A stretch of DNA of 64,000 nt from Bubalus kerabau. Lineage: Eukaryota > Chordata > Mammalia > Artiodactyla > Bovidae. The position numbers and the translations under genes are program-made. The notes beneath the pieces are model-generated. The model was not told where the DNA came from, did not search any database, and worked only from the letters and a program-made list of their open reading frames with translations. Shown here one piece after another: positions 53,851 to 63,302 of this stretch; the stretch's first letter is position 1, and every line of letters starts with the position of its first letter. Location: NCBI RefSeq assembly GCF_029407905.1, contig NC_073641.1, positions 16,661,001-16,725,000 of the forward strand, given 5' to 3'.

Positions 53851-54534
53851 TAAAATCATACAGCATTACTCCCTCCTGAAGAAGACCTTCTATCTTCTAG
53901 CTTTTTCCTTTTCATGTCCCAAATGGATTTAGGATTCAAGTCCTGGGTGTCCCTTGTTCAGATTTTTTTCCTTTTCGCTGACAGTATCAATCATTCACTA
54001 CTATTATTATATTTTAAAAATGTATTTAAAATTCTAGTTATTTTTTCTGCTTATAAAAGTAATAAAGTTATACAAAAGATTTCTATTATATTATACTTTT
54101 ATGATTATAAAAATGTCCTAAATGAAGAAAATAAAATATCTGTTCTTCCAATAATGCCTAATTCAAAAACTTTTGGATGAACTTTTATTAATTATAGGGG
54201 GAATGTTTAAGATATAGGCTACATGGAATCCATGAAATTCAGCCTGGGGGGGTTGTCATTCTTCTAAGCAAGTACAAGAGGAAGCCCACATGCTGTTGGT
54301 GGGGGTACTTGCTCTACAGATTAAGAAGCTGAGGATAGGTTCAGAGATGAGCCCCAAATCCAGTCTCAGGGATCAGTATTCTAGAGAGCAGGTTCAAGGT
54401 CAACTTTTCATGGGCTCAAGGTCAACTTTTCATGGACGTTACACACAGTGGCTTCAGAGTGAATGGAAGTTGGGGTTATTCTATTTGATGATGATTTGGA
54501 GTTTTCCTGAGCTAGGTTGGTGGGCCAGCTGGTA
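53851..54534. other. Stretch without a recognised gene
   Basis: AT-rich. A short direct repeat (GGTCAACTTTTCATGG) occurs twice at about 54398-54434. No family or exon recognised. Confidence 0.45.
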
Positions 54535-54750
54535 AATAATAATAATAACAATATACTGCACTTGTTGAGCGCTTCCTCTCTGTAAGGTTAGTAGCAGGCA
54601 TGTGATAAGCATTTTTTCATTGACTCTTCACAACAACTCTCTGAAGTAGATCACCTGATCTCTTTTTCGGGGATGAGGAAACATATATGTTCAGAAGGGA
54701 AACAACTTCTTCCAGGAAAATGGCAGAGCCAGCATGGTAACCCAAGGCTA
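54535..54750 (-). mobile_element. MIR SINE
   Basis: CACTTGTTGAGCGCTTCCTC, TTGACTCTTCACAACAACTC, GGGGATGAGGAAACATATAT and AATGGCAGAGCCAGCATGG follow the reversed MIR consensus almost end to end. Confidence 0.85.
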
Positions 54751-55334
54751 GCTGTAACCATGCTGACATCTAGCAGCAAACTTGCATGCTGTGTCCACAG
54801 GGCCCTCGTCACCACCATGAGTTGGAGTAAAACACTGCTTTCTTAGAACCTTACAAGGCCTCTCAAGCATAACCCACAGCCAAAGGCAGTAAGCCTGGGT
54901 CAACAGGCCCTTCAGGGGGTCCTTGCAGCTACCTGATGCACCGCATCTCCCGCCTCTTATTTTCCAACACCCGCCCCCCTCCCTTGCAGCTCGGGTCACA
55001 CCGCACTCTTCTGTCTGTGCTCTCACCTCCACCTCTCCGCCTTCTGCCACGCGGCTCCCTGAGCCAAGCTGCGCTCCAGCTCTGAGGCCAAATCCTCTCC
55101 CTCCTCGCTCAGAGGCAACCTGCCCTCCCTCCTGCTGAGGCTGTGCTCAGTGAAAACAGGAGGGGGATCTTTCCTTCTTCTACAAACCCTTTCCCCACCC
55201 TGGGTGTACCACTCTCTGAAGCGGATGCTTCACTTAAGATTGCTCTTGGCCACATGTGCTTGGTGAAAGTGATTATTACTAGCCCTTTGTACATATCTTC
55301 AGACTCTGGGGCTGCAAAGTTGGGTGCAGGTTGA
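54751..55334. other. CpG- and GC-richer patch, no recognised exon
   Basis: 54940-55110 holds about ten CpG in about 170 bp and a GC-box (CCCGCCCCC at 54970-54978), in an otherwise CpG-poor window. A donor-like GAG|gtgaga on the minus strand (complement near 55018-55026) follows CG-rich sequence. It could be a small promoter or first exon, but is unproven. Confidence 0.35.
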
Positions 55335-55460
55335 ACAAACATTTACTGTTTAGGCTGGCTTTTACTCTACTGTGTTCCAAGCATTTCTCTAGGTACTGAA
55401 GACAAAACAGTTAATGGAAGCATACAGAGACCCTTCCCTCACAGAACTAACATCCTAGTG
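55335..55460 (-). mobile_element. L2 LINE 3' end
   Basis: CTACTGTGTTCCAAGCATTT, CTCTAGGTACTGAAGACAAA and CCTTCCCTCACAGAACTAAC fit the reversed L2 end. Confidence 0.65.
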
Positions 55461-55509
55461 AATATCCCCTTTCCCTCTCTGTGTTAGAGTGTATACTCCC
55501 ATAGGATAG

Positions 55510-55690
55510 TTCTGGAGACACACTGCCTGGGATCACATCCCAGACTTCCTACTTACAGTCTGTTTGGCCTTGGCCAAGTTAGCCAGCCTGTGTCTCAGTC
55601 TCCTGTAAATTGGGAAATGTGAATAGCATTTCCTTCAAACACGTTATTAGAATTAAAGAAGTTAATACAGTTAATAAACCTAAGATATTT
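55510..55690 (+). mobile_element. MIR SINE
   Basis: CTGCCTGGGATCACATCCCA, GGCCTTGGCCAAGTTAGCCA, TCAGTCTCCTGTAAATTGGG and AATTAAAGAAGTTAATACAG give the forward MIR order. Confidence 0.85.
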
Positions 55691-56599
55691 AGACTAGTGG
55701 CTGTGACAGTGTAATTTATATATGTTTGATCTTCGACCTATTCCTGGCACAGAGCTACTAAAACTCTTGGAATGTCCTTAGAGAGCCATAAAGATGTCTT
55801 TTGTTAGTTTAATAATGCGATTTTGGGAAAACACCCGAGGACAGTGTTTTCCTGAGTCAGGAAAACACCTGGCTCCTAGGAGAACCAACTCTGTGATTGG
55901 AGGGTTAGAACTTTCCATCCCATCTCTGACTTTCAGGGAGGGGGAGGGGTTGGAGGTTGAACTAATTGCCAATGGCCAATGATTTAATCAATCATGCCCG
56001 TGTTTAGGAAGTTGCCAGAAAAACCCAAAAGAAAAGGGTTTGGAGAGCTTCTGAGACTCGGAAGATGGCCCTCCTGAAGAGGGCATGGAATTTCTGCACC
56101 CTTTCCCCACACCTTGCCCACCCTTCTGCCATCTGGCTGCTCCTGAGTTAATATCCTGTAATAAGTCAGTGAACTGGTAGGTAAAATCTCTCTCTGAGTT
56201 CTGTGAGCTGCTCTAGTGAACTAATTAAACCTACAGTGGGGCTCATTGGACCCTCCGATCTAGCTAGATGTACAGAAGCTCAGGTGACAGCTTGGGCTTG
56301 GGACTGGGGTCTAAAGTTGGAGGGGGGAGACAGTTTTTTAGGACTACTGAACCCTTCACCTGTGGAATCTGATGCCATCTCCAGTAAGTGTCAGAAATCA
56401 GTTGAGCTGCAGGACACCCAAGTAGTGTCTGATAATTGCTTGGGGATGTGGAAAACGCCCCCACACCTTGGAACTGGATACAAAATCACAGTGGCAAGAT
56501 ATGTTAATTACTACTGTTAGTTTGTTTAGATAACATGTGGATGGCAGAGCATTTCCTTTGGAGGTGTTCTTAAGTCTCTTCCACTATAAACTTTAAAGA
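55691..56599. other. Stretch without a recognised gene
   Basis: Unique-looking. Frames of 62 and 105 aa (+) and 64 and 66 aa (-) lack splice or domain support. Confidence 0.4.
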
Positions 56600-56909
56600 A
56601 AAATTTTTTTATTTTGACTGGGTCTTTGTGGTTGCTGCACGGGCTTTTCTCGTCATGGCAAGTGGGGGCTACTTTTCCTTGTGGTACACAGGCTTTTCTC
56701 ATTGTCATGACATCTTCTGTTGCCAAGCAAAGGCTCTAGGGCATGTGGGCTCAGTAGTTGCCACTCCTGGGTTCTAGAATATAGGCTCTGCAGTTGTGAC
56801 TCACAGGCTTAGTTGCTCTGCAGCAAGGGGGATCCTCCCTGACCAGGGATAGAACCCGGTCTCCTGCATTGGCAGGTGAATTCTTTACCACTGAGCCACT
56901 GGGGAAGCT
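56600..56909 (-). mobile_element. CHR-type SINE, near full length
   Basis: TTTTTTATTTTGACTGGGTC at the 3' end, B-box complement CAGGGATAGAACCCGG and head GAATTCTTTACCACTGAGCC. TAAACTTTAAAG before and TAAACTTCTTAAAG after it suggest a decayed target duplication. Confidence 0.9.
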
Positions 56910-57250
56910 GGCTGTAAACTTCTTAAAGACCAGGGCCGAGTCTTCAGCCCTTCTGTGTTTGCCACACCCGGTGCAGTGCTCTTCACAGGGTAACAATGAA
57001 TACATGCTCTCGACTGAGGGGGCCAGAGAAGGAGGTGTCTGTTATCAGAGTGTTTCTCAGCGCCCCTCAGAACAAAACTGCTTTCACCTGATAAACTATT
57101 CTCTCTTATCTTCTCAAGGGAAGACAAATGTACACTCGATGCCTTCCATTGCTTGTGTAAAAAACACTTGCTTTCATTTCTCAAGAAACAAGACCCAAGG
57201 TTATCGTGTGAAAAACATCCTCTGCCTCAAAAAGAAATGACAAGACTCAC
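56910..57250 (-). other. Presumed intron or flank downstream of the 71 nt exon
   Basis: No further exon or repeat is recognised here. If the minus-strand exon at 57251-57321 is real, this is its 3' intron. Confidence 0.4.
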
Positions 57251-57321
57251 CTTGATTTTTCAGTGGTAAAGGCATAGTTTCCCTGAGTTTGCTTAAAAGG
57301 TTTTTCATTTCTCGCATGTCT
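57251..57321 (-). CDS. Candidate coding exon (71 nt) of an unrecognised minus-strand gene
   Basis: On the minus strand a pyrimidine-rich tract (TTTTTCTTTTTATCAATTTTACAG) ends in an acceptor. The exon then runs 71 nt to a strong donor (CAATCAAG-like exon end, AAG|GTGAGTC). It enters in phase 2 and leaves in phase 1. The frame encodes DMREMKNLLSKLRETMPLPL followed by KNQ, an amphipathic helix-like stretch with Leu/Met at heptad spacing and then a Pro-Leu-rich end. The phase agrees with the exon at 59318-59465 upstream in the transcript, with the split codon AG|A giving Arg. No domain family is recognised. It lies in non-repetitive sequence, which supports a real exon. Next exon must lie left of this point or outside the recognised signals. 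Alternative: a chance splice-like open segment. Confidence 0.65.
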
Positions 57322-59317
57322 CTGTAAAATTGATAAAAAGAAAAAATAATCAGCTGTAAATTTTGGAAATGCAATCTCCAACTGTCTGTTCTATGACACA
57401 ACTGAAGGACAAAGTCTGTGCCTAAGTGTACCCGTTTGAGCCTCCAGTAGGCAAATAATTGCATTTATTTTGCTTTTATAAGAAGAAGAAGAAGAAAAAG
57501 CTGAGTTGGGTTGGCTCTGAAGGAATTAGAACTACTCTGACAAACATTTCCACAGGGCATTCTGCTAGTAGGAGCCCTCCATCTCTGCCTTTAGTTGGAC
57601 TTGGCTGAGATGAGAGACGAGCCTCTGGTAACGAGGATAGTACTTCAATTTCCAAGGGCAGGTGAAGGACACCCAACTAGGACACCAGGGGTACCCTGGG
57701 GAAAGGTGAGGCTGGGCGATGCTGTTCTCATCAGGTCCCAGTGCGGTCCTAGCTGTGGGTTCACTCCCTGTCGTCCCTCATTACTCAGAGATTCAGAGTA
57801 ACACAGGTGTTAAGCATTTCCAAGGGTCAACACATTAAATTGACTTGGAATATTTTTACAAAGCCCTCCCAGTAATTTTAAAGTGCAGCCCAGTTTGAAA
57901 CCCACAGATCTCTTAGGGTAAAGTGATAGGGAGAAGCAAGGAAGCCCTCTCCCGTAACAGGTCTACTGTGCCTACTTCTCCCACTCGCTCCCATCTCCTT
58001 TGACCAGAATCTGGATTTTGAGGCTGAAATGAAATACTGCCAATGCTGAGGGGTGGACTCTCCTATTATTATTATCCGCCATAGCTTGCTCTCTGACAAG
58101 CTTATAAGACTTGATTAGTGTTTCTGTTCAAGGTTTCTGAAAAGGAAAATGGCTTTGCTGATGGACTATACCCTGACCAGGGCACTCTGGCAGGTTTTTC
58201 TTCCTGGGAATAGAGCAAAGCATTTTCTACTTTATAAATTAAGAGAAATCACTCCCTCATCATTTGTCTATAGTTCTATCAAATCATGCCAACCAGCTTT
58301 ATTGTTTGAATTGTTGGATTTCCAAGCTTATACAAAGTCCAAGTTTTATTAATAGCACATAATTGCCACATGCTTCAATTTTCTATAAACACAGAAATTT
58401 GGTAATTAGCTTTAGAATTATATTACAATCTGAAAGTAAAACCACAATGGCTATAAATGCCACTGTGTGTTACATTTCTAAAAATAAAAAAATAAAATGT
58501 TCATTATCTTGTCAATGACTCAACCCCACACACACAGAGCTCTCGGTGGAATTGCCCAGCGTTCATTCAGCTGCTCCACGTTGGCTCTGGGGACATCAGT
58601 AGCAAAGAACAAGAAAGCAATGTGAAGGCCAGTAAAGAAGGGGCTGATGCCTCTGCCTCGAAGAATGGAATTTTTAGCATCAAGATGTGATTATGATTAT
58701 ATTATTATTGCTTCCTTTTCCCAAGTGAAATAGAATCACTGTAGAATCTCTTCTTCCCAAGAAAGAAACCGTCTGGCCTTGAGCTACTGCTTGTAAAGAC
58801 AAATGCATTAACACGCTTTGACCACTAAGGGGCCATCAGCTAAATCCCAGGAGAGGTAGAGAAGCCAGCTCTTCAGAAAACTGTGAACTAGATAGATGCC
58901 TCAGCTCCCGACTGGCCACTAAATAGGCCATCCCATACACCTGAAATCTGAAGATATCTTTGCACGATTTTGAGTTATTCTCCCTGAAACAAATGGAAAT
59001 GTTGGGACCCAGCCTGGTGAGTGAGCAGTGATGGGTATATAGATTCGACTTTCTTGCTTCCCAAGGAAGCACTCGGTCTGCATCTCCATGGAGATGCAAG
59101 GCTGATGGAGTGGGATAAGCAGAGGCTGGGAGCCCACGTCTCCTGGCAGTTCTGCTGCCATTCTGTAGATGGATTTGGACTCCTTACTGTCTCTCATCTT
59201 GGTTTACCGAGAGCTCTGTTTTCTGATTCTAAAAGAAAAATAATGTCAACCCTCTGTAGCCCCTAAGTATTAATTGGAGGAGGACTGGCAGTCTATTTAG
59301 GGTAACTTCCTACTTAC
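57322..59317 (-). other. Presumed intron between the two candidate exons
   Basis: About 2.0 kb, GT...AG on the minus strand, almost free of recognised transposons, in contrast to the rest of the window. It contains a 43 nt segment with good splice signals (58941-58983, see findings). A (TTA)n-like run occurs near 58062-58077. Confidence 0.55.
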
Positions 59318-59465
59318 CTCTCAGTGTTCTCAATGTCTGTGGAAACCTGCCAGGAATGTTGCTGAATATCTACAGGGGATGGCGAGGAGTCCTCGAGAGC
59401 AGGTGTTTCAGCACACTCCTCAATTTTGCAATCCAGGCTCTTGCTTCCCCCTCCAGGCTCCTTTC
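59318..59465 (-). CDS. Candidate coding exon (148 nt) of an unrecognised minus-strand gene
   Basis: On the minus strand the acceptor follows CTTCTTTTTACCAACACCCACTCCCTTAG and the donor is GAGAG|GTAAGTAGG, close to consensus. The exon is open in one frame, phase 2 in and phase 2 out. It encodes about 49 residues rich in Glu, Ser and Pro, beginning KEPGGGSKSLDCKIEE and ending VSTDIENTE before a split Arg codon completed by the exon at 57251-57321. Composition suggests a disordered, phosphorylatable linker. No catalytic motif or membrane segment is seen. The two-exon join is in frame without a stop. Upstream exons must lie to the right, perhaps beyond the window. Confidence 0.65.
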
Positions 59466-59582
59466 CTAAGGGAGTGGGTGTTGGTAAAAAGAAGGGCATA
59501 AGAAATCATAAATGCAAATTCTATACCCAAGGTATCATTGCAGACTTTGGCTATGCTTTGAGCCGAATGCTCCATTAACCCT

Positions 59583-59891
59583 AAAAGCTTTTATTAATAT
59601 TTATTTTATTATTATTATTATTTATTTATTTTGGCTGTGCTGGGTCTTTGTTGCTACACATGGGTTTTCTCTAGTTGTGGCCGGCAGGGGCTACTCTTCG
59701 TTGCAGAGGGCAGGCTTCTCATTGTGGTGGCTTCAGTTTGTTGAGGATGGGCTCTAGGTTTGCCAGCTTCAGAAGCTGTGGTGCACAGGCTTAGCTGCTC
59801 CGTGGCATGTGGAATCTTCTTGGGGCAGGGATTAAACCTGTGTCCCTTGCATTGGCAGGAGGATTTTTAACAGCTGGATCACCAGGGAAGC
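59583..59891 (-). mobile_element. CHR-type SINE, near full length
   Basis: (TTA)n-rich tail at left, TTTATTTTGGCTGTGCTGGG 3' body, B-box complement GCAGGGATTAAACCTGTG and head CACCAGGGAAGCCC at right. Confidence 0.93.
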
Positions 59892-60609
59892 CCCCCCAAA
59901 ACTTTCTGAATACTAAAGTGATTTGTGTGTGTGTGAGTAGCGCATTTTCACAACATTCTGGGACAGGTATCTTGAGGTCAATTCAACCTGAAGTAAGGGC
60001 CCTGCTTTTGATGGAGTGTTGGTGAGTGAAATCAGATTAGCTCAGGAGAAGGGGAGTTAGCCTGCAAAGTCATGCTGCTCTTTGGTCCTCAGATGCAGGG
60101 CCAGAAGCAGGTGACACCCAGCAGGAGGAACGGGAGCCCCTGGTGCTCTCTCTGATTCTGACACCAGCTCTGTGGGCCTGAGGGTGCAGTCGAGATTACG
60201 GACCTGCCTTCCGTTTCATTGGCTCTCCAGCCTCCTCCAGTGTATCCTCTGTGAGGAGAGCGCCCAGTCTCGGGATCCAGCCGTACTCTGCTGAGACCCT
60301 CAGTGTCATCGGCTGAAGCGCCTTGCACTGAGTAGCTGGCATAGCAGTGCGTTGCCAGAGCTCTAAGACTTGTACTCACCGTGACTGATCTGAAGGGAAT
60401 AAACCAAATGCTTTCTGGAAACAAATCTCCAAATTGGTTAAGCCATCAATTCCTATGAAATTACATGGGAGGTATAGCCTGTGGCCCAGGTGTCCTCTGT
60501 TAATGCCTTTTATTCTGCCTTGAACATCTGTGTATCTGCAAGGAGGTATCTTGCTATCATGAGAAGGGCCTGTGAGGCTCAAGAACAGGATTTGAAACCT
60601 GGCCTTTAC
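59892..60609. other. Unique-looking stretch with a possible small minus-strand exon
   Basis: A donor CACG|GTGAGTAC (exon end at 60380) has acceptors at 60389 and 60414, giving 10 or 35 nt (see findings). Frames of 111 aa (60089-60424) and 68 aa (60376-60582) on the minus strand have no recognised domain. Confidence 0.35.
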
Positions 60610-60850
60610 AGTTGTTCAGTTATTCATTCATTCACTCACAAATGTTTCCCGAGTGTCGGCTAAGTATCAGATACTGGGCTTGATGCTAGAGATACAGAAG
60701 TGAGAGCAAGACATAGTCTTTGCTTCATGGAGCTTAAAGTGCTGGAGATAGACAAATTAAAAAATTACAAATAATTACAAAGCTGTTGTATAATATGATG
60801 TAATCTGGCAAAAAGTGGGTAGCTATATTGTTTCACTCTTTCAATGAGTT
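60610..60850 (-). mobile_element. L2 LINE 3' end
   Basis: CAGTTATTCATTCATTCACT, CAGATACTGGGCTTGATGCT, GAGATACAGAAGTGAGAGC and TTCATGGAGCTTAAAGTG form the reversed L2 3' end. Confidence 0.8.
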
Positions 60851-61097
60851 TTATTTGCATTATGTAACTATAGCTCTAGACTGGTTGTCAAGAAATCGTT
60901 ACAGACTGTATCACTGAATGTTCATGAGATAGCAGCTCCACCTGGTTACCTCTTAGCTCAGTTTGCTTAATCATCATGTAATTGTTTTTGCATGTTAAAA
61001 AAAACCCAAAATATAAAAACACTTAAGAAAAGGCAGGCTGTTACGGTAAAATCTAATGGGGATCTTTTCCCTTGGGTTCCTGTTTGAAGGGGTCTAC

Positions 61098-61258
61098 TAT
61101 ACTTTTACTTTTCACTTTCCTGCATTGGAGAAGGAAATGGCAACCCACTCCAGTGTTCTTGCCTGGAGAATCCCAGGGATGGGGGAGCCTGGTGGGCTGC
61201 CGTCTATGGGGTCGCACAGAGTCGGACATGACTGAAGCGACTTAGCAGCAGCAGCAAA
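61098..61258 (+). mobile_element. Bov-A2 SINE, 5'-truncated to the second monomer
   Basis: Begins in the inter-monomer link (CTTTTCACTTTCCTGCATTG), continues with one BovA monomer and ends (AGC)4. Confidence 0.93.
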
Positions 61259-62489
61259 AATTTTATCCCCATCATTTCTAACCCATGAGGTAGCAACACA
61301 AAGAGAAAGAGACAAGCAATTAACTGGTAATTGTGTACCATTCATCAGCCTATAGTAGAAATGGACCTGTGAATATTCAGCCAAAGCACAAACACAAGTT
61401 TACTGGTGAAATTTTTGTTCCTTTTGTGTATACTTTATGCACACTGATCCTGGGTGATTTAATTGCTTTTTCCAGTTTTATGGTATTTCTGTTGGTAGAG
61501 ATTAATTAAGTACATAATTTAGCATACTACCATTTCCCAGTTGGAAGGCACTGACTTCTTAGCATTTGCACTCATCTCCTGGTAGAGTGCACAAGTGCAG
61601 TCCATGCGGCACCTACTTCTGAGCATTCAGCCTTGGGATGTGAATCTGAGCAATGGTGGCTAATACTTGAGTGAGAGACAAAACAGGGTGTGTCCCCCCC
61701 AAAACAGCCCAAAGCTCTAAAGGAGAGGCCCATCTGAAAGCAAGCATGGCTCCTGTTCTGCTCCTTTGGTGCTGAAATCTGTGGAGAATGGAGTATGGTT
61801 TGGGCAGCAAATTGGAGACCCAGAAGATTCACACAGATTCTCTGTTTTATGGGCTCTGCTTGGCGTGGGACCACTGTAGGCCTTGTCCTGTGGTCAGGAC
61901 TAGAGAGCCCAAAGCTTTCCTTCGTGGGAACAGGGGAGAACTCAAGGTAGCGTGATGGTAGGACTTAAAGTCCTTCCTCTGCCTCCTTCATACATTCACC
62001 TCTTACACACGAAGGCTTATATGGACTCCAGTCCACAGTGACTTTGTTTACTCTTACTGCCTGTGCTAATTCTACTTACATAAGGCAAATACATTCTATA
62101 ACTTTTTCAAAGTAACATAACTACTCATGTATTCCTGAAACAGGCCTATGAGCTTGCAATGCCAAGTACACCCTCCTTTCCCTCAGTTTTCAGAGCTTAG
62201 GTCTAATTTTGCTAATGCAGATGAACAAGAATGGAAAACCTGGATGCTGGACCTGCAGTTTGGTGCTTTCTGTCAGCTCACAAAATCTCTGCAGAAGTTT
62301 GATCATGCTATATCTTCTCTAGCTGGCACATCATAAAAGACAGGAGACTGGAGTGGTTTTCAATTTCAGAACATGTATTCAGATCAAAACTGCCCTCATT
62401 TACTGAGAGCACTGACTGGACATTGGGCATCCTTCCCACTGCAGTCCCTATGTATTGCCTTCAGAGAACTTACCACTGTTAGAAAGTAT
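61259..62489. other. Stretch without a recognised gene
   Basis: Unique-looking. Frames of 100 aa (-, 61572-61874) and 62 aa (+, 62148-62336) lack splice or domain support. Confidence 0.4.
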
Positions 62490-62640
62490 GTTATGTATTT
62501 GCTAACTAGTTTATTATTTGCTTGCCCCAATCCTACTCTAATCACTCATCTCCAGACTGGATATGTAAAGTCCGTAAGGCCAGGAATTTATCTGTTTTCT
62601 TCAGTTCTGTAAGTCCAGTACCAAGGATGAAGTCTTACAC
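62490..62640 (+). mobile_element. L2 LINE 3' end
   Basis: CTCATCTCCAGACTGGATAT, GTAAGGCCAGGAATTTATCT and TTCTGTAAGTCCAGTACCAAGG fit the forward L2 3' region, diverged. Confidence 0.6.
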
Positions 62641-62689
62641 ATTGGACAATTTCAATAGATGTATGGCATTAAAAAAGGCAATTATATAT

Positions 62690-62948
62690 GTTATACAACT
62701 TTCTTCACCATGTCATCATGGTTAGAGACACTTTCATGTTAGTGCATTCTGATTTATTTCATGCTTTTTAATGGATGCATAGTATTCCCCAACAAGGAAT
62801 TGACATCGTAATTCTTCCCTTTCTTTACCAAATGCCAGTGTTTGTACAGGACAGATCCTTTAATATAGAAAACTGGGACAAAGTACACGTATTCACATTT
62901 TGTACTTTAATACATATTGCCAAACTGGCTTCTGAAAAGGCTATGCTA
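62690..62948 (-). mobile_element. Old L1 (L1ME) 3' fragment, segment 1
   Basis: TTTTTAATGGATGCATAGTATTCC and ATATTGCCAAACTGGCTTCTG follow the reversed L1 end. The copy resumes at 63120 after the CHR insertion. Confidence 0.75.
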
Positions 62949-63119
62949 ATTTTTTTTTGGTGGGGGTGTTGGGTCTTTGCTGTGGTGCGCAGGTTTTCTT
63001 GTTGTGGAGGATGGGCTTTGCTGTCCCACAACATGTGGGATCTTAGTTCCCCAACCAAGGTTTGAACCTGCATTCCCTAAATTGGAAGGCAGAGTCTTTA
63101 CCATGGACTACCAAGGAAG
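62949..63119 (-). mobile_element. CHR-type SINE
   Basis: TGTTGGGTCTTTGCTGTGGT at the 3' side, B-box complement CCAAGGTTTGAACCTGC and the head complement at right. CTATGCTAATT before and CTATGCTCATT after it are the likely target duplication, the right copy lying a few bases beyond. Confidence 0.88.
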
Positions 63120-63260
63120 TTGCAGCCTATGCTCATTTACATTTTGCTTCCACCAACTCTGAATGAGAGAATCCATTTCCATACACTTTTGCCAGAACTT
63201 TTAATTATCAATATTTAATTTTTGCTTATTTGATGGGGGAAAATAGAATTTTTCATTGAA
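63120..63260 (-). mobile_element. Old L1 (L1ME) 3' fragment, segment 2
   Basis: CATTTACATTTTGCTTCCACC, then AACTCTGAATGAGAGAATCC and CACTTTTGCCAGAAC continue the reversed L1. Confidence 0.7.
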
Positions 63261-63302
63261 GTTCTTTTCCCCTCTCTTTTATTACTACTGAGATTAAATT
63301 TG

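Noticed and set aside
57201..57464. Whole 87 aa minus-strand frame as the coding unit
   Set aside because: Only the part between the acceptor at 57322-57323 and the donor at 57249-57250 is supported. The flanks read through intron-like sequence.
57251..59465. Assigning a gene symbol to the two candidate exons
   Set aside because: The peptide felt vaguely familiar but no family could be named with evidence, so no symbol is given.
60089..60424. 111 aa minus-strand frame as an exon
   Set aside because: No recognised motif, runs through a donor site, and the frame differs from that needed by the downstream exon.
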